From positions 1 to 15,057 of the forward strand of contig CAYRZL010000067.1 in NCBI GenBank assembly GCA_964428795.1: a stretch of DNA of 15,057 nt, read 5' to 3'. The notes below the pieces were generated by a model. That model was not told where the DNA came from and did no database searches. It was given only the letters and a program-made list of their open reading frames with translations. This DNA is from CAYRZL01 sp964428795. GTDB taxonomy: Bacteria; Bacillota; Clostridia; Lachnospirales; Lachnospiraceae. A program made the translations under genes and the position numbers. Shown here in pieces: positions 14,296 to 15,057 of the stretch; within the stretch, counting starts at the first letter, position 1; each line of letters opens with the position of its first letter.

Positions 14296-14413
14296 ATGAA
14301 CCTTGATAAGTAGATATTATCCAGAATGGAACAGATGTAATAAATTTTGAGAAAAAAGGGCGCAGTTAATAGACCCCGCAGTTGACATGGTTTATAATGG
14401 TATTGCTTATGGA

Positions 14414-15028
14414 TTAAGCAGCCTGCTCAAGGAGATTTCTCAGGGAAGTCTTTGGCAGGTTCCACGCATCAAGGTGCTGACACATCATGATGCAGAACAG
14501 GCGGCAGTACCACATCTTGGATGAACGGTATCTGCCGTCTTCCAGTTTATAGTCCAGCTTCACGCGCTTATTACAGCGTTCCGCAGAAGTCCTTGCGTTA
14601 TAGGCCAACTTCCATTCTTTACTGCTCCTTGGCGGATCATTAAAAAGCCTGGGGTTATCAGCCATGACAAGGTGTACTGTCCTGCCATATTTCGCATCGG
14701 AACATGGATTTTCACAGGTACAGTGGGGGCTTCCTCCGGCAAAGCTGATTTTAGGACATTTGAATTTTGTTCTGCCCTTCATGGATTCCGTGCCGTCCCT
14801 GCGCATGGCATGCCCTTCGCGGCATACAGGGACACCGTCATCGTTGATAGTGAAATCGTCCTTGTAGACTGGTGGTCTGCCCCCTTTGTCGTTAAGGTCG
14901 ATGAAAGGCGTAATGCCGTTATCGCGGCAGTATTTGTAATAAGCCATGGCATCATGGGCGGAATCGAGCAGGAGTTTGTCAACGTTTGCCTGTGGCAGGA
15001 ACTGTGCTTTTTCGTTTGGAAACATCAA
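14414..15028 (-). pseudogene. DDE transposase remnant (IS4/IS1182-like), C-terminal part
   Basis: Minus-strand frame of 204 codons ending at 14414. From about PQANVDKLLLDSAHDAMAYY onward it reads as the C-terminal half of a DDE transposase: LDSAHD carries a probable catalytic Asp, a cysteine/histidine-rich insert follows (CKxx-type: FKCPKISFAGGSPHCTCENP), then RTSAERCNKRVKLDYKLEDG with the catalytic Glu, and a hydrophobic tail (MWYCRLFCIMMCQHLDAW). The nominal start (TTG at 15028) is artificial: the first ~10 residues come from an out-of-frame reading of an IS110 start (15003-15050). At least half of the usual transposase (N-terminal domain, first Asp) is missing. The exact IS family is uncertain. 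Confidence 0.75.
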
Positions 15029-15050
15029 TACCTACTGCGTTCATGTTCAT
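15003..15050 (-). pseudogene. IS110-family transposase, first codons only
   Basis: Read on the minus strand from ATG 15050 the sequence gives MNMNAVGIDVSKRKST, then VPATGKR and a stop. GIDVSK is the hallmark start of IS110 transposases, with the first catalytic Asp. Homology stops at about 15000, where the DDE transposase remnant begins in another frame. The remainder of this IS110 gene is not in the window here; whether upstream IS110 sequence continues past 15057 cannot be seen. Confidence 0.75.
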
Positions 15051-15057
15051 AAAAATG

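Noticed and set aside
14384..14400. TTGACA followed by TATAAT near 14384
   Set aside because: The two boxes are only 5 bp apart, so they cannot form one sigma-70 promoter; no partner boxes at about 17 bp are visible.

Overview
The window looks like accessory DNA from a Gram-positive gut-type Clostridia, most likely Lachnospiraceae. This is inferred from A/G-rich Shine-Dalgarno sites, bacterial Ig-like (Big_2) and SH3 surface domains, zinc-ribbon sigma factors, and IS110, IS66 and DDE transposase debris. Taxonomy is not proven by anything in the window.

Layout. (1) Positions 2-1963 hold a RecD2-type DNA helicase gene that may begin before the window. (2) 1964-2620 is poorly coding, with one or two tiny overlapping membrane ORFs. 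(3) 2620-3700 is an insertion-sequence graveyard: an IS66 fragment abuts a 5'-truncated, frameshifted IS110-family transposase. (4) 3915-6565 is a decayed operon: the start of a Ser/Thr protein kinase, a membrane SH3/Ig-like protein split by a frameshift, and a zinc-ribbon sigma-70 factor broken by an 8-bp tandem duplication and later frameshifts. (5) 6651-6739 carries a hairpin terminator followed by an ECF-type promoter. (6) 6766-12196 is a second operon of related design: a membrane SH3 protein (three apparent frameshifts), a 60-aa zinc ribbon, a secreted protein with a trigger-factor-like domain, and an intact sigma factor that is predicted to span the membrane. (7) 12221-12247 is a second copy of the same ECF-type promoter, followed by a secreted Big_2 protein and a lipoprotein with four DnaJ-type CxxCxGxG motifs. 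(8) 13747-14241 is a diverged, frameshifted copy of the helicase 3' end. (9) 14242-15057 holds a DDE transposase remnant on the minus strand joined to the first codons of an IS110 transposase.

How it may work. The best candidate for an undescribed system is 6713-13737. A one-polypeptide transmembrane sigma factor (four CxxC zinc-ribbon pairs, sigma region 2, sigma region 4, juxtamembrane motif, one membrane helix, about 318 residues predicted outside) sits between two promoters with matching elements, AAACC and ACGTCTA, separated by exactly 15 bp. One promoter precedes its own operon and the other precedes the exported Big_2 protein and the zinc-finger lipoprotein. I infer a self-activating cell-envelope response in which a membrane-tied sigma factor controls exported binding and chaperone-like proteins. 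The decayed neighbour suggests that the ancestral unit also had a Ser/Thr kinase.

The cassette lies between direct repeats of the helicase 3' end, so it may have arrived by recombination between two related elements.
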